A model generated the notes under the pieces. It did no database searches. It worked only from the letters and a program-made list of their open reading frames with translations, and was not told the DNA's origin. Below, in pieces: positions 23,292-34,076 of a stretch of DNA of 64,000 nt. This DNA comes from Sipunculus nudus (Eukaryota; Annelida; Sipuncula; Golfingiida; Sipunculidae). The first letter of the stretch is position 1. Every line of letters starts with the position of its first letter. The stretch covers positions 63,370,019-63,434,018 of the forward strand of contig CM049306.1 of NCBI GenBank assembly GCA_026874595.1. The letters are read 5' to 3'. Position numbers and translations under genes: made by a program.

Positions 23292-23295
<4 letters not shown>

Positions 23296-23349
23296 ATTGC
23301 ACTTAATATGTATCAACGGACGATGATTTCTTATTCTAGCCCTCCCCCC

Positions 23350-23700
23350 CCCCCTGGATTCTCCTGGATGGGCCCTGTGACCTTGACTGTTGACTTTGTG
23401 ACCCAAAAAAAATCAAAAGAAAACTTTCCCTATTGGCAGGTACGCTACATGTAGAACACGGTAGATTTGCGTTGATTGAAAAGTTTGGCGTAAAATGCAT
23501 CCACAATCTTTCTAGAGTAGTGGGTCCTCATGACCCCAGAATCTAAAGAGTTCTTGCCTTAAAGGTGGGCCATATATAAGTCAAGTTTGAAATCCATATG
23601 TCAATCCAAACTGGAGTTATTAACAGGAAACAAATTTTGCGGACATACAGTGGGACGAACAGACAAACGGACGTACGGACAGGGTTATTATATATGGCAT
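23350..23700 (+). repeat. Dispersed repeat of the TGACCTTTGACC family, partial
   Basis: Shares ggccctgtgaccttgac, ccctattggcaggt, aaaatgcatccacaatcttt, gtgggccatatataagtcaa and tcaatccaaactggagttat with the larger blocks at 53.2-54.2 and 56.4-57.5 kb. Ends in an acggacagg tail. Confidence 0.7.
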
Positions 23701-24300
23701 CTGCTTATCCAAGCGGGGCTTTAATAAACACACAAGGTTTCAGGACACATATGAAATCACAGTTGATAGTATCAATATAGTATGACAGTCTCAAAATAAT
23801 GTGAAAAATGCATCAAATTTTTTTGTTTAATTTATGAACTGAAGTAGCCAATCATAATCAATAAACACACAGGGTTTCAGGACACTGGATGACACTACAG
23901 CTGAGAAACTGACATTACCTCTGTCATTCAATGGTCTCAAAAACAGAACAAAAAATCGTAAAAATTAGAAAATATACAGGGAGCGACACCAGTTTTCGGG
24001 AACTGACAAAACTAGTCATGGTTAATATTCAAGACAAGATTAATGGCAATCTATGCATTAGTTAAACAAGATACTGGAGGTTTCCTATCAAATTTTTAAT
24101 TATTCTGGGGGGTACTTACGAGCCCCATAGCAGGGGATATAGGTTGCAGTGACTTAATTTCTGGTTTCCAGGAAAAAATTTTTATCACCCTACATTGGAA
24201 TTTAGACACAAGTTTCAAGGGTTAGCGGTTACGATTTGAGCCCTGCTAACGGCCGGCCGGACGGATAACGGACAAAGCGACATTCATATACCTCTGTTGA
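23700..24300 (+). repeat. Dispersed repeat related to the TAGCTCAG-hairpin family
   Basis: Contains the family blocks ttaattattctggggggtac, gagccccatag, ggatataggttgcagtgac and acggccggccggacgg. Homologous units are at 51660-52830 and 57490-57680. The terminal hairpin is degraded here. Confidence 0.6.
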
Positions 24301-24314
24301 CTTCAGTGAAAATA

Positions 24315-24500
24315 GAAACAGGGCCGAATGTAGATTCGAACCCATAACACTCAAGTCAGACGTTCTACCGCAAACTGTGACATTAACGTCAGACGTTCTA
24401 CCGCAAACTGTGACATTAACGTCAGACGTTCTACCGCAAACTGTGACATTAACGTCAGACGTTCTACCGCTTCGCTATCAAAGCAAGCTTCACTAGCACG
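24315..24500 (-). mobile_element. tRNA-like SINE fragment with triplicated A-box region
   Basis: On the minus strand, gctagtgaagc, then agcggtagaacgtctgac (A-box-like), then gggttcgaatctac (B-box). A 33-bp unit containing cagacgttctaccgc is repeated three times plus a partial copy at 24354-24470, so four A-box-like cores precede one B-box. The ORF with repeated AVERLTLMSQF is a consequence of the 33-bp period. Confidence 0.55.
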
Positions 24501-24984
24501 AGCAGTAGGAACGCTGTTGTGTGCACGGTTACACATACAATGCTTATTATTCATTACATTCTGTTGAAACCGTATTTTCCGCAGTTAAAAACACCATAAA
24601 AGCAAAATGTACACTTGTTGAAGTTCAAATTTTCACATATATCCACTTATGATGCATCACTGTATTACAATTTATAAGTTGTACTGATTCACTTGATAAA
24701 CGTTACAGTTTCAAAATTTTTGTAAGTCAGCCTTCAGCGATCGGGACGGAACACTTTGCCTGAAATGCTGGTAAAGATGTTTATTCCGTTTATTCAGCTC
24801 AAAGAATGGGCCAATCTGAGGCATTTTTATTAAAATGTGCTTCTACGAGAGAAATGCATTGTTTTTAAATCCTGTGATAACTAGAAAAAAAAAGAATCAG
24901 GTAAAATCATTTAAATAATATGCTCAGCCATGCCTGATTTCAGCAGCCCTTAAATTTATAAAGTAAACACATTCCTTGATTATA

Positions 24985-26162
24985 AACTAGAATACGGGTA
25001 GTCATCAAACATCTGCGAGTATCCGCCGAAATCTGAGTGGGACGGGTGAAATGAGGCATGGCTTGAGTGGCAAGGGGAAATAGAGGTGTGTTGCATATTA
25101 GCATGGATGTCTGCAGCCGAAATATGTATGTAGGTGGCGCCACCTGCCACAAAATCCAGAAAGCTATCCAAATTGTATACATATGCAACATGTTAGGCAG
25201 ATAAGTCAAACCACTGCTTGGATATATAAGTATATGATTTTATCCCACAGCAGATAAACAGAAGGACACTGTGCAAAAATGGTTGCAGATGGCGCCACCA
25301 TATTTATGAATGAAAAAGTGCTATGTGAGATCTATACACATGCGAAATTTCAGTGGGATACGTCAAACCAGTCCTGAGATATAAGCATGGATTTCTGCAG
25401 CTTAAAAACATAAATGTAGATGGCCCCACCTGCGACAAAATACAGCAATCTATCCAAGATGTATATACATGCAAAATTTTAGGCAGATAAGTCAAACGAC
25501 TGCTGAGATATGAGTTTTTTTATCCCACGGCAGACAAACACAGACGCTGTGCAAAAATGGTTGCAGGTGGCGCCACCATATGACAAAGAGCTATGTGAGA
25601 TCTATAAACGTGCAAAATTTCAGTAGGATACGTCAAACCAGTCCTGAGATATAAGCCTGGATGTCTGCAGCCTGAACGTGAAGGTAGGTGGCGCCACCTG
25701 TAAAAAATCAAGAAAGCTATCCAGGATGTACACACATGCAAAATTTCAGGTGGATAAGTCCAACCACTGCAGAGTTATGAGTGATTTTATCCAAAGGCGG
25801 ATGAACAGATGGACGCTGTGCAAAAATGGTTGCAGGTGGCGCCACCATTTTTGTGTATGTTATAAAGCTTTCAAAGGGCTACATTTGTGCAAAATTTTTA
25901 GCCTGATTGGTCAAACGAGTCCGAAGATATGTGGGTTAATGTGTCAAAACAGACGCACAGATTGACGCACTGGATACAGGAAAGGTCAGAGGTCAACGCA
26001 AATTTTTTTAGCACCAGTTCACATGTGACCCGATAATGGTGTAAAGTTTCGGGAAAATCTGTCCGGTGGTTTCAGAGTTCTATTCCGGAAACGAACGCGG
26101 CGGCGGCGGAACCCGGTCAAAAACATAGTTTCTGCAAAACTGTATTGGCGGATACAGTTATA
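24985..26162 (+). mobile_element. GGTGGCGCCACC repeat element, copy A
   Basis: Starts near actagaatacgggtagtc and gtatccgccgaaatc and ends ttggcggatacag, giving an imperfect inverted terminal repeat (TGTATCCGCC / GGCGGATACA). The body is a series of units of about 140 bp, each centred on the palindrome GGTGGCGCCACC or a decayed version (near 25133, 25286, 25424, 25563, 25686, 25833). The unique 3' part has ccggaaacgaacgcggcggcggcggaacccg. No protein is encoded. It lies just downstream of the last FGD exon. Confidence 0.65.
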
Positions 26163-26617
26163 TATTAAGTCCATACCAATGGGGCAAATAAGTAACCAAA
26201 CAGAGTTCGAATGCATTTATAAGTGCATTTGTATATGTAAATTAATACTGCATTTATAGATACTTCACTAAAAGTGAAAACTGTAACAATTTTATGAAGT
26301 CCTTGTATGAGCAATTGTTGTATGCAAATTATTCTAACTGTTGTATGTAAATGTAACATTGTAAAATCTTGTAAAGTATAACCAATGTAAATATGTACCA
26401 AGATATGGGTGATATACGTAAATGTACAATCTTAGGTCCATGAAAGGCGAGACAAGCACACATTATGAGCAATACACAGCGACACTGTTGTCTAAAATCA
26501 GTCCTTGTATGTAATTAGTCACTAATTAAAATATGAAGAATTAGATTTTTTGTTATTGCTGCTTTTTTGTAAAATAAAACCTGAGTACAAAGCACATTGT
26601 TCTAAGCATTTTAAATA
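26163..26617 (-). other. 3' flank of the FGD gene
   Basis: AT-rich sequence after the stop codon in minus-strand sense, presumed 3' UTR at least in part. Several AT-rich hexamers could serve as poly(A) signals, and none can be singled out. Confidence 0.4.
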
Positions 26618-26720
26618 TTATATATCTGTCTCTGTTGCCTTGTTTCCATGTTGCAATCCGTCCGTTTGTTTCTGTGGAGTGGTGGCATTCTGTATTGAAC
26701 CGTTTATTGCCTGCGCCCAC
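26618..26720 (-). CDS. FGD-type RhoGEF, terminal exon (end of PH2 and stop)
   Basis: The minus-strand acceptor ttgtctctcag precedes 26720. The first G completes the Lys codon opened by the exon at 26924, giving ...KIPK then WAQAINGSIQNATTP and a hydrophilic tail ending TDI with TAA at 26620..26618. The Trp is the near-invariant Trp of the last helix of a PH domain, expected exactly here after the YYF strand. The tail after it is short and of low complexity (Q, T, N, K), as C-termini of this family often are. The splice phase and the Trp are the evidence; the tail itself is not recognisable. Confidence 0.8.
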
Positions 26721-26923
26721 CTGAGAGACAAAAATCACAAATTAATGTTTCTGCCGATTGATATCATGAATTCATCAGTAAATTAATATTTCTTTCCCGT
26801 ATGCAAATGAACGTTTCAGGTCAGCTTACTTTCTTTGAAAGGTCAATTTTGTGCTTATTGTATTGTGTTCCGGAACTGCTTTACTGTACACAATTATTTG
26901 ATCATAATATTTGGTATACTTAC

Positions 26924-27078
26924 TTTGGTATTTTATCGTCGTTATCGTCTTTGAAGTAGTAGGTTTTGTTCTCGTTGGCCAGCCTAATGACCGTCTCCTT
27001 TCTGCTCTGTGAGGCTGTCACCTTCAGCATCTTCAACTCACAGCCCCGCAAAGCCAACGAACTCATGGGTTTAATGTC
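26924..27078 (-). CDS. FGD-type RhoGEF, PH2 exon 2
   Basis: The acceptor ttgtattgacag precedes 27078 and the perfect donor GTAAGT follows 26924. The exon reads DIKPMSSLALRGCELKML, then KETVIRLANENKTYYF and KDDNDDKIPK. This is the middle and end of the C-terminal PH domain: the D.k.M.si.LrG turn after strands 1-2, then the strand pair with YYF and an acidic stretch before the C-terminal helix. FGD proteins are guanine exchange factors for Cdc42-type GTPases, with DH, PH, FYVE and a second PH domain. PH2 is thought to aid membrane binding. Upstream, the start of this exon is duplicated twice more in the intron. Confidence 0.9.
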
Positions 27079-27120
27079 CTGTCAATACAAGGGTCAAACA
27101 ATCATACCCTCATTTTTACC

Positions 27121-27329
27121 CCACAGCCTCAGGCAGATAATGAACTCAATGGTTTAATTTATAGTAAATACAAGGGTTAATCTCAGGGACTGTGGGGACA
27201 CGCCTGACATAGTGTCCTCGTTCCCTCGTTCTTTCTTCAATCATCCAGTTTCAACATCATGTCAATACAAGGAAAGCCTGTCTTCGGCCCACAACCCCGG
27301 AGAGCCAACACACTCTTAGGCTTAATGTG
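27121..27329 (-). pseudogene. Two extra partial copies of the FGD PH2 exon 2 start
   Basis: Copy 3 (27285-27329) follows a cggcacag acceptor-like sequence and reads HIKPKSVLALRGCGPK, against DIKPMSSLALRGCELK in the real exon. Copy 2 (about 27121-27160) reads IKPLSSLSA, a stop, then GCG. Both lack the rest of the exon and a donor, so they look like tandem duplications of the acceptor and first 15 or so codons that have decayed. Confidence 0.7.
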
Positions 27330-27419
27330 CTGTGCCGATATGGCAAAATATAAACACACACACTGTTACGCTTCTAGTCATAGTCCTGTTTTTTTTTTTT
27401 TTTTTTACTTAAAATTGAT

Positions 27420-28888
27420 GCAGGTCATTATTACATGGTGAATAATGTGATGACTTTCAAGAAAACACAAATTCATTGGGTTAACTCAACTGAGAACGAG
27501 ATCATAGAATATAAAAATGCTTTAGATATGAACCTTAAGGACATTTGCATAGCTAGTAATCATTTGACATGTATGGATGGTGCGGCTCATTATCTGAGCA
27601 TAAGAAAACTATTGATGTTTTATATGCAGATATTTTGAATAGCTGTGTTAGTGCAAGTGATCAGTGTTTACCATTTTAAAAACCACCTAGGTGTAAACTA
27701 AAGCAAATACGATACTGGTCGGGACGTATTAAGCCTTTAAAGGAACAAACACTTTTCTGGCATTGGCTGTGGATCCAAAATGATAGTCCAACTGTTTGAC
27801 ATGTAACCACTATAAGACGTAGATCTTGAGCCCTTTATCATCGGTCAGTGAAGCAGTGTAAACGAAATGAGGATATTTTATGAAAACAAAGGATGGCAGA
27901 AATGCTTTATAACAGTTGTGATCGAGACCTGTTTGTGGAGATTAAGAAAATAGGATCAATTCTGTTTCAATTTATAATCTCCGATGGACATGTTCCCAAA
28001 GATATGAATGTAATTGACCCATACCTTAAGATCGTAGGGGTGATCTCACGTGTAGTGAAAATTATAGGGGTATCTCGATGCATCTCGTTAATTTGACAAA
28101 GTTAATATTCATTATGTAGGAGCATAAGGCTATGCTGAGGATCTCGCATTGTTAAGCCCCAGTAGGTCAGGCCTTCAAAAAATGTTGAAAGAATGTGAAT
28201 GTTTTTGAAAAAGAATTTGATATGGTTTTCAATCCGAAGAAAACTAATTGTGTTCTGTTAAAAAAGGCTTCAGCAGTTAAACCAGAAAACCTATGTTTAA
28301 ATGGTGATCCTATAGAATGGGAGGAATCTGTGCAGTACCGAGGAAATATGGTAAGCTCTGTCGACGAGGGTTGCAAATAAGTTACTCATTCCTTTTGTTG
28401 TTCATTCTATGGCTGTCAGTCCAGGATATTACAGCACATATCGACAGAAAAATTATGTACATCTTATAACAAGTCTTTGCGTCATATTTGGCAATTGCCA
28501 TATAACTCACACAGGAGTATTGTTCATGGTCTTGCAGGGTCTTCTTCCCTGTTCTATCGGTGTACTTGGAAACAATCTACGATATCTTGAAAGTGAGATG
28601 CATAAATATGGAAAGTGGGGTGACACTGGTAATCTTAATACCTTAAAAATCACTATCAAAAGGTACCAAGGTCTGTTAAATAGAATTAATATCGGAATTA
28701 ACTTATTATAAAGACGGATTAAGTACGTCACACTTAAACAACTGAGGAAGTGAACGTGTTGATTAATGTGTTGTCTTCTGTTGAGGTGATGTCTTTGGAT
28801 TGAATGGTCCTATATCTGTATTTGAATTTGCACTTTCGTTGTTTGTTTGTTTGTTTTTCATTGTATACAATCACGATTGTACGAATAA
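27420..28888 (+). mobile_element. LINE relic, RT 3' half (CR1/L2-like)
   Basis: Degenerate plus-strand frames show, in order: the EN-RT linker (IHWVNSTENEIIEYKNALD, and CMDGAAHYLSIRKL), YWSGRIKPLKEQTLFWHW, the RT block FNPKKTNCVLLKK with LCLNGDPIEWEESVQYRGN, and the C-terminal SLRHIWQLPYNSHRSIVHGL. The catalytic YADD region is lost and multiple stops and shifts are present. The 3' end is tgtacgaataaag followed by (AT)n(GT)n at 28889-28926. The clade is inferred from the C-terminal motif and is uncertain. It is inserted in the FGD intron. Confidence 0.8.
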
Positions 28889-28890
28889 AG

Positions 28891-28926
<36 letters not shown>

Positions 28927-29139
28927 TAGACAAAACACCCTTGAAACACATCATAAAGACTGTTTAATGTATCAGTCTGATCCAGTTGCAAATCATCTGA
29001 TCAACATTTAACAATTAACGAGCAATATACTGTTGTAATTGTTCATCATATAGACACTATCATTTCTACTTATTATATATTGAAAAAAATACCAACTACA
29101 TGACACTTAACCATTCTTCTATTAATTCCATCATTTATA

Positions 29140-30383
29140 TCGGGTAGTCGACCAGCGACAACGTGTATCCGAAATCAAAGTGGTACGGGTGAAATGAGGG
29201 ATGGATTGAGTGGTAAGGGGAAATAATGTGAGTTGAATTACCTCCAAGATATTGCAAGAAATTGTAAGTGGAAATTAGCAGAAGTTTGATTAAATATAAA
29301 CTATGAAGCAATTATCATCAGTAGGCAAGGTTATCCCGTAAAACAGTATACAGTAGGAAGCCTCACGAAAACAGCTGTGTAGCACCATCTCATTTTAAAT
29401 ATGACATATTTATCCAAGACGTACAATTTCAGGCCCATATGTCAAACCAATCCTGAATTCAGTCCACTAAAACTCTGAGAAAAGGGCATTTATATATTCA
29501 ACGAAAACAGGAAGGTAGGTTGCGTGACCTGTCTGGTTTCCAAAATGGATGGACATGTTCAGGCCAATACATTGAACCACTCCCGATTTATAAACAATAT
29601 TCACCCAAGCAAATATACGGATGGGTGCCACGGGATTACAACTGTAACTGGCGCCACCAGTCTTGAGTACAAGATGGAGGAGTCCAAGATCTATGGATAT
29701 GCACAATTTCAGTTCAATATGTAAAATCACTCCTGAGAAAAGGGCATTAATTATTCAACGGAAACGGGAAAGTAGGTGGCGCCACCTGTCTGGTTTACTA
29801 GAAAACATTCCAAGATGGATGGACATGCCAAATTTCAGACCATTACATTGAACCACTCCTGAAATATGAGCAATTTTTACCCAAGGCAAATGTACGGATA
29901 GACAACACGGAAATCAATTGTAGATGGCACCACCAGTCTTCAGTACAAGATGGAGGTGTCGAGGATCTATGAAGAACTTCAGCCCAATACTTTGAACAAC
30001 CACTATAACGAACAGATGGCAAATGCAAAGATGGAAGCTACGCCAAAAACATTGTATGTGGCGACACCAGTCTCCATTAAGAGATAGAGAGATCCAAGAT
30101 CTATTGGCATGCAAAATTTAAGCTCAATACATTGAACCACTCCTGAGATATGTGCTGTTATCTAAAAGACACCCAGATTCGTACTGCACAGAAAGGATTG
30201 CAGGTGGCGCCATCTGTCTTTGTAACGCACCACTTCACATGTGAGAGGACAAATATGCCGGGTTTTGGAGAGATCGGTCCAAAGGTCTCACAGGAGTTCT
30301 CCGGAAACGAACGCGGGGGCGGCGGCGGCGGAACCCGCCCAAAACATAGTATCCGCAAAACTCTGTTTTGGCGGATACAACTG
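29140..30383 (+). mobile_element. GGTGGCGCCACC repeat element, copy B
   Basis: Same architecture as copy A: start gggtagtcgaccagcgacaacgtgtatccg, end ttttggcggatacaac, internal units with ggcgccacc cores near 29648, 29775, 29924, 30057 and 30203, and the conserved 3' block ggaaacgaacgcgggggcgg. It lies in the FGD intron and ends only about 50 bp from the exon at 30432. Confidence 0.65.
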
Positions 30384-30431
30384 TTGATCAACTTATAAAC
30401 CACTTTTTTTTCAGTAGGACTATAGGCTAAC

Positions 30432-30557
30432 CTTATTTGCCTTGAACGAGAAAAGAACGCCATCTTGATGGACCAGGAACCAGTGCTTCCGCCATGTTCT
30501 TCCGGCATCAGTACTCAGCTGCATGTAGCCGCTCATGGCCCCATCTTTCGCACGAAC
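30432..30557 (-). CDS. FGD-type RhoGEF, PH2 exon 1
   Basis: The acceptor cgctgtag precedes 30557 and the donor AAG|GTTAGC follows 30432. It is 126 bp long, phase 0 on both sides: VRAKDGAMSGYMQLSTDAGRTW, then RKHWFLVHQDGVLFSFKANK. This is the start of a PH domain: SGYM.L.....W+.HWF.L..D..L+.F, strands 1-3. It continues directly and in phase into DIKPM of the next exon. The donor is only about 50 bp from an inserted transposon-like repeat (copy B), with the intron polypyrimidine and branch regions untouched. Confidence 0.92.
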
Positions 30558-31555
30558 CTACAGCGTTCAATACATACTGATCTTACTTCTGTCGTTTACC
30601 GACATTTAACACACAGAGATAAAAAAAATAGATCAATAGACATTTCGCTTTCATAGCCGAAATGCTCAAATACATCTTGTACAATGGAACGTTTTCTTAG
30701 CGATGTCATTATGGTCATGAATAACATTATAGCTGAAGATCAAAATTTGAGCTGATAAATTCACCTTAGGGGACACAATGACTCTAAAACAACACAACCT
30801 TTATATAACCCTTAATCTTTCTTAAAGTATACATTTCAACAAGATTCGAATCGGAACATTGTAACTGTAAACTTTTCAACATCCCATTTGTTTTTTTTTA
30901 TATTAAGTACATCGGTATCTTCAAACGAAATCTAGAAATCTGGTGCTTAAAACGGAGTGTTAATGATTAAAGTTTTTAAGCAGAGGTGTTCAGCATCATC
31001 ACATGGTGAATCACTGCATAAATCATATAACACTGCAATCACGTAGTTGTATACTTATGTTTCGACTGTATTCTTAGTTTCATGAAGTGGTTATCAGATA
31101 CAGAAATGGTTACAAAGGAAAGGACAATTTTACCAAGCACCTGATGTACAGAAGTTTACTGAGGGATAACGAGGGACCCGCGTTCAAACACGTGTTTCCC
31201 ATTCGCGGGACTTTAATTTCTGAAATAATAGTCGGGCCTTTTTGTCGTTCAGGTTAAATGGTGATATGATGATATTATTTCTAGCCAAGGTTAAACATTT
31301 TTGTAAATTCTGTTGTGCTGTCGTAAAGACTGAAAAAAACCTTCGCAACTCGTGATTGGTGTGTGACGGATAATATCATAGTCTACGTAAAGTTTTTTTA
31401 TAATATATGATACCTCGACTTTCTAATACTACCTGAAACTGAACAAACAATATTTGTCTGGATGTTCACGACCCATGGCGATAGTTAGTCATTTATTAGG
31501 CTATATCTATATTTCTATTCATGGCGATAGTAATTCAACGCACAGTGTGACCTAC
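30558..31555 (-). other. FGD intron between FYVE and PH2 exons
   Basis: AT-rich sequence with no exon or known repeat seen. Confidence 0.6.
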
Positions 31556-31696
31556 CTTTGGACTCTTTGTTGAAGTTCCACGTTTGTTGTCACACCTTTC
31601 GTTTATCAACAGGAAACACTCGTCACAGACTTTACAGGGCTTCGTCGGAGAGTACTCCAAGATAGCTGTCCTCGACGAACACTTTCCACAGACCAC
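31556..31696 (-). CDS. FGD-type RhoGEF, FYVE zinc finger second half
   Basis: The acceptor attattaag precedes 31696 and the donor AAAG|GTAGG follows 31556. It is 141 bp, phase 0 at both ends: VVCGKCSSRTAILEYS, then KPCKVCDECFLLINER and a basic linker to SPK. It supplies the last four zinc ligands of the FYVE finger (VVCGKC and VCDEC). Together with the preceding exon all eight Cys are present. The FYVE finger binds phosphatidylinositol 3-phosphate on endosomes in typical members; FGD fingers bind phosphoinositides with variable specificity. Confidence 0.93.
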
Positions 31697-32588
31697 CTTA
31701 ATAATATCACAACCCAGTATAAGCAAGGCATGTCATTCGATACAGACATGTTTGGATTTATATTACAGTCAAATATAACATCTGCAAGAACCACATTTGC
31801 CCGAAAAATGTACTGATGAACTCCATGCAGCACACAGGGAATACCAGAGGATATTTAGTTATTTGCAGATCATCTGTTACTGGAATTGCATAAATAGATG
31901 AGAAAATTTATTTTTTGTTTGCTAACATGCAATGTCTCCATATGTCTGGGAATTTATAATGATAATCTACCATTTTGTTCACTGTGAGTTGTTATATTTG
32001 GTGCCTGTGCACAGATGCCAATGTGTTTGGCCCCACCAGTTTAAGCTTGCTTAATTTAAACTTAGGTAACAAGCAAATTCGTGGAATTTATGTCCTCCGC
32101 TTCCACATCTTGTTGTCCCGTGCTTGCCTTCTCTAATATGTTTTATTTATTATTTTCCCCTGAAGATGAATCCACATGTCAATAGCTTGGTTGTGATTTG
32201 GGAACAAAAGGGGAAATTGTTTTGGAGATGGTGATATTAAATTTTCAGACACTCTAGAACGGACAGACAGACAGACAAACCCAAATCAATCCGCGGAAGC
32301 GGGGAACAATAAACATGACCTAAATTAAGCTTATTTTGTAATTCAGATATGCTGACAACATGTGATTAAAGGACCTGTTGCGACATTGCGACGTTTTCCA
32401 TTCTTCCTATTCTTCCATTCGTTTATTACGTTTATGTACACACATGGCCGACCTCTGTTCCATAATGTGTGAACGATCTGGTTCAATCACCCAATCAACA
32501 GTGTCAGTTTTATCCTCTCAGTTTTGAGCATTATGTTGTTTGCACATTAACTTTTTTTGTTTGTAGGATTAATTAACTCAACACTTAC
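31697..32588 (-). other. FGD intron between the two FYVE exons
   Basis: AT-rich, with an acggacagacagacag run near 32265 typical of dispersed repeat tails. No exon is seen. Confidence 0.6.
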
Positions 32589-32717
32589 ACTACCACAGGC
32601 TCTGCAGTGATGTTTCTTCTTTTTGAGGGCAGAGAATGGACCAGCACAAACCATACACATCGTTACCTCGGAATTGTGAACCCATACAGGAGCCTGCTTT
32701 CCGAGGGTCTGATTCTC
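32589..32717 (-). CDS. FGD-type RhoGEF, FYVE zinc finger first half
   Basis: The acceptor caatttcag precedes 32717 and the donor AGT|GTAAGTG follows 32589. It is 129 bp, phase 0: [18 protein letters not shown], then [17 protein letters not shown] and [14 protein letters not shown]....VTMCM.C...F.AL..+.HHCRACG is the diagnostic start of an FGD1-4-type FYVE domain. Oddities are the WxxD motif reading WVHN, and RRHHCR reading KKHHCR, both conservative changes that could alter lipid affinity. The exon before it should encode roughly 40 linker residues that I could not find. Confidence 0.93.
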
Positions 32718-32949
32718 CTGAAATTGATTTCATGAATTTACAACAATAAAAAGTGACCTGACTGTCACTATGACTGTGACGGCAGCGTGTGAGAAATATT
32801 GAGTTTAAAGAGATCTACAGCTAGAATATAATGGAATTCAAGCCCTGAAGGGTTTGATTCTGCTGATTAAAAACAGATGTTTTCATCTAACAGGTGAGCA
32901 TCTTAAAAATCTTGGTATATCCTTAGCCAGTGGAGTCAATTTATCTTCA

Positions 32950-33019
<70 letters not shown>

Positions 33020-34076
33020 TTAATGTCTGTGTGACACATTTCAAATATATAATAATATATGAATATTATTTTCTGAATATCAGGGGATGATTACATTGAC
33101 CCAGCCCCCCCCCCCCCCATCCCCATGTATTGATGCCCCTGCCTCTACTTCCGTTAACTCTCGAAGACATACACAATTACCTGTGCCGTTTTCCCTCGTT
33201 TTGAACCGCCACCAGTCTTTCGTAACCTCTCCCGAGTCCTCTCCCCTACAGTTCTGGATAATGTCTACAAAAAAAATCATGAGCCTTTCGTAGAAACAAG
33301 TGTCTCACAGGTCATGATGCCCCGTTAAGTCGCTGGGTCTATAAGTAATATGTTAATGACCAGAAAACAGCTGGGCCACGGTATTTGTGATGAATATTCT
33401 AAGACTCCACCTCAGTGGTTCATTGTATTCCTGCTCATTAAATGTGGTTTTTAATTCAATGATTCCGATTAGACTCGCAACATCACAGAGCATGAGTGAT
33501 AAAAGTATTGTTGGATGAGACGTCGCATCCTCACCGCAGCCTCATAAAAGGAGTCGATATTTTATAACATCACATGTTTGACTTTGTCTGCAAACGCGAC
33601 CGCCCCATGCTCGACCCCAAATATAAAAGCTTTAATGTAGCGATATCCTGTATTGAAAGTATCCACAATTTTGTAAATTCAAACAAGAGGACAGAACATG
33701 AAGTGTCATCACCAGTCAATTCTTGTGAACAGATCATAAAGTTATCCAAGGTGAGATGACAAACCAGGCTTTAGTAAAATCCACTCCTGGGATGTCCAAT
33801 GGTTTGAACATGAATGCCTGAAAAGCTAAGATTTTTGATACAATGAAACGTCAAACATTTTATTGAAACCAATGATAAAATTCCAATTTTCGGCAAGAAA
33901 GGAACACAGTTATGAGCAGACAGATATGACTTGCTCTTACAAAATGCTTGAGACCTCGTCTTTTTAAAATAAATTTTCAAATGTAATAAAAGTGTCAAAA
34001 TAAAATGAATGAAACTTGCCTCGATTCAAGAAAAATAAGAAAGAAAGGTGCATCAGGTTTAAAATAATATATATGA
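32718..34076. other. FGD intron, 3' part
   Basis: Contains (TA)n at 32951-33017 and a C-run at 33106-33117. A plus-strand ORF at 33574-33759 ends at an AAG|GTGAGA donor-like site but shows no domain. No FGD linker exon could be identified. Confidence 0.5.
32951..33017. repeat. (TA)n microsatellite
   Basis: Pure TA run inside the FGD intron. Confidence 0.95.

Noticed and set aside
27420-28888. Active LINE
   Set aside because: The catalytic Asp block is missing and there are many stops and shifts.
33574-33759. Plus-strand exon ending in a GTGAGA donor
   Set aside because: No domain, no convincing acceptor, and opposite strand to the FGD gene that spans it.
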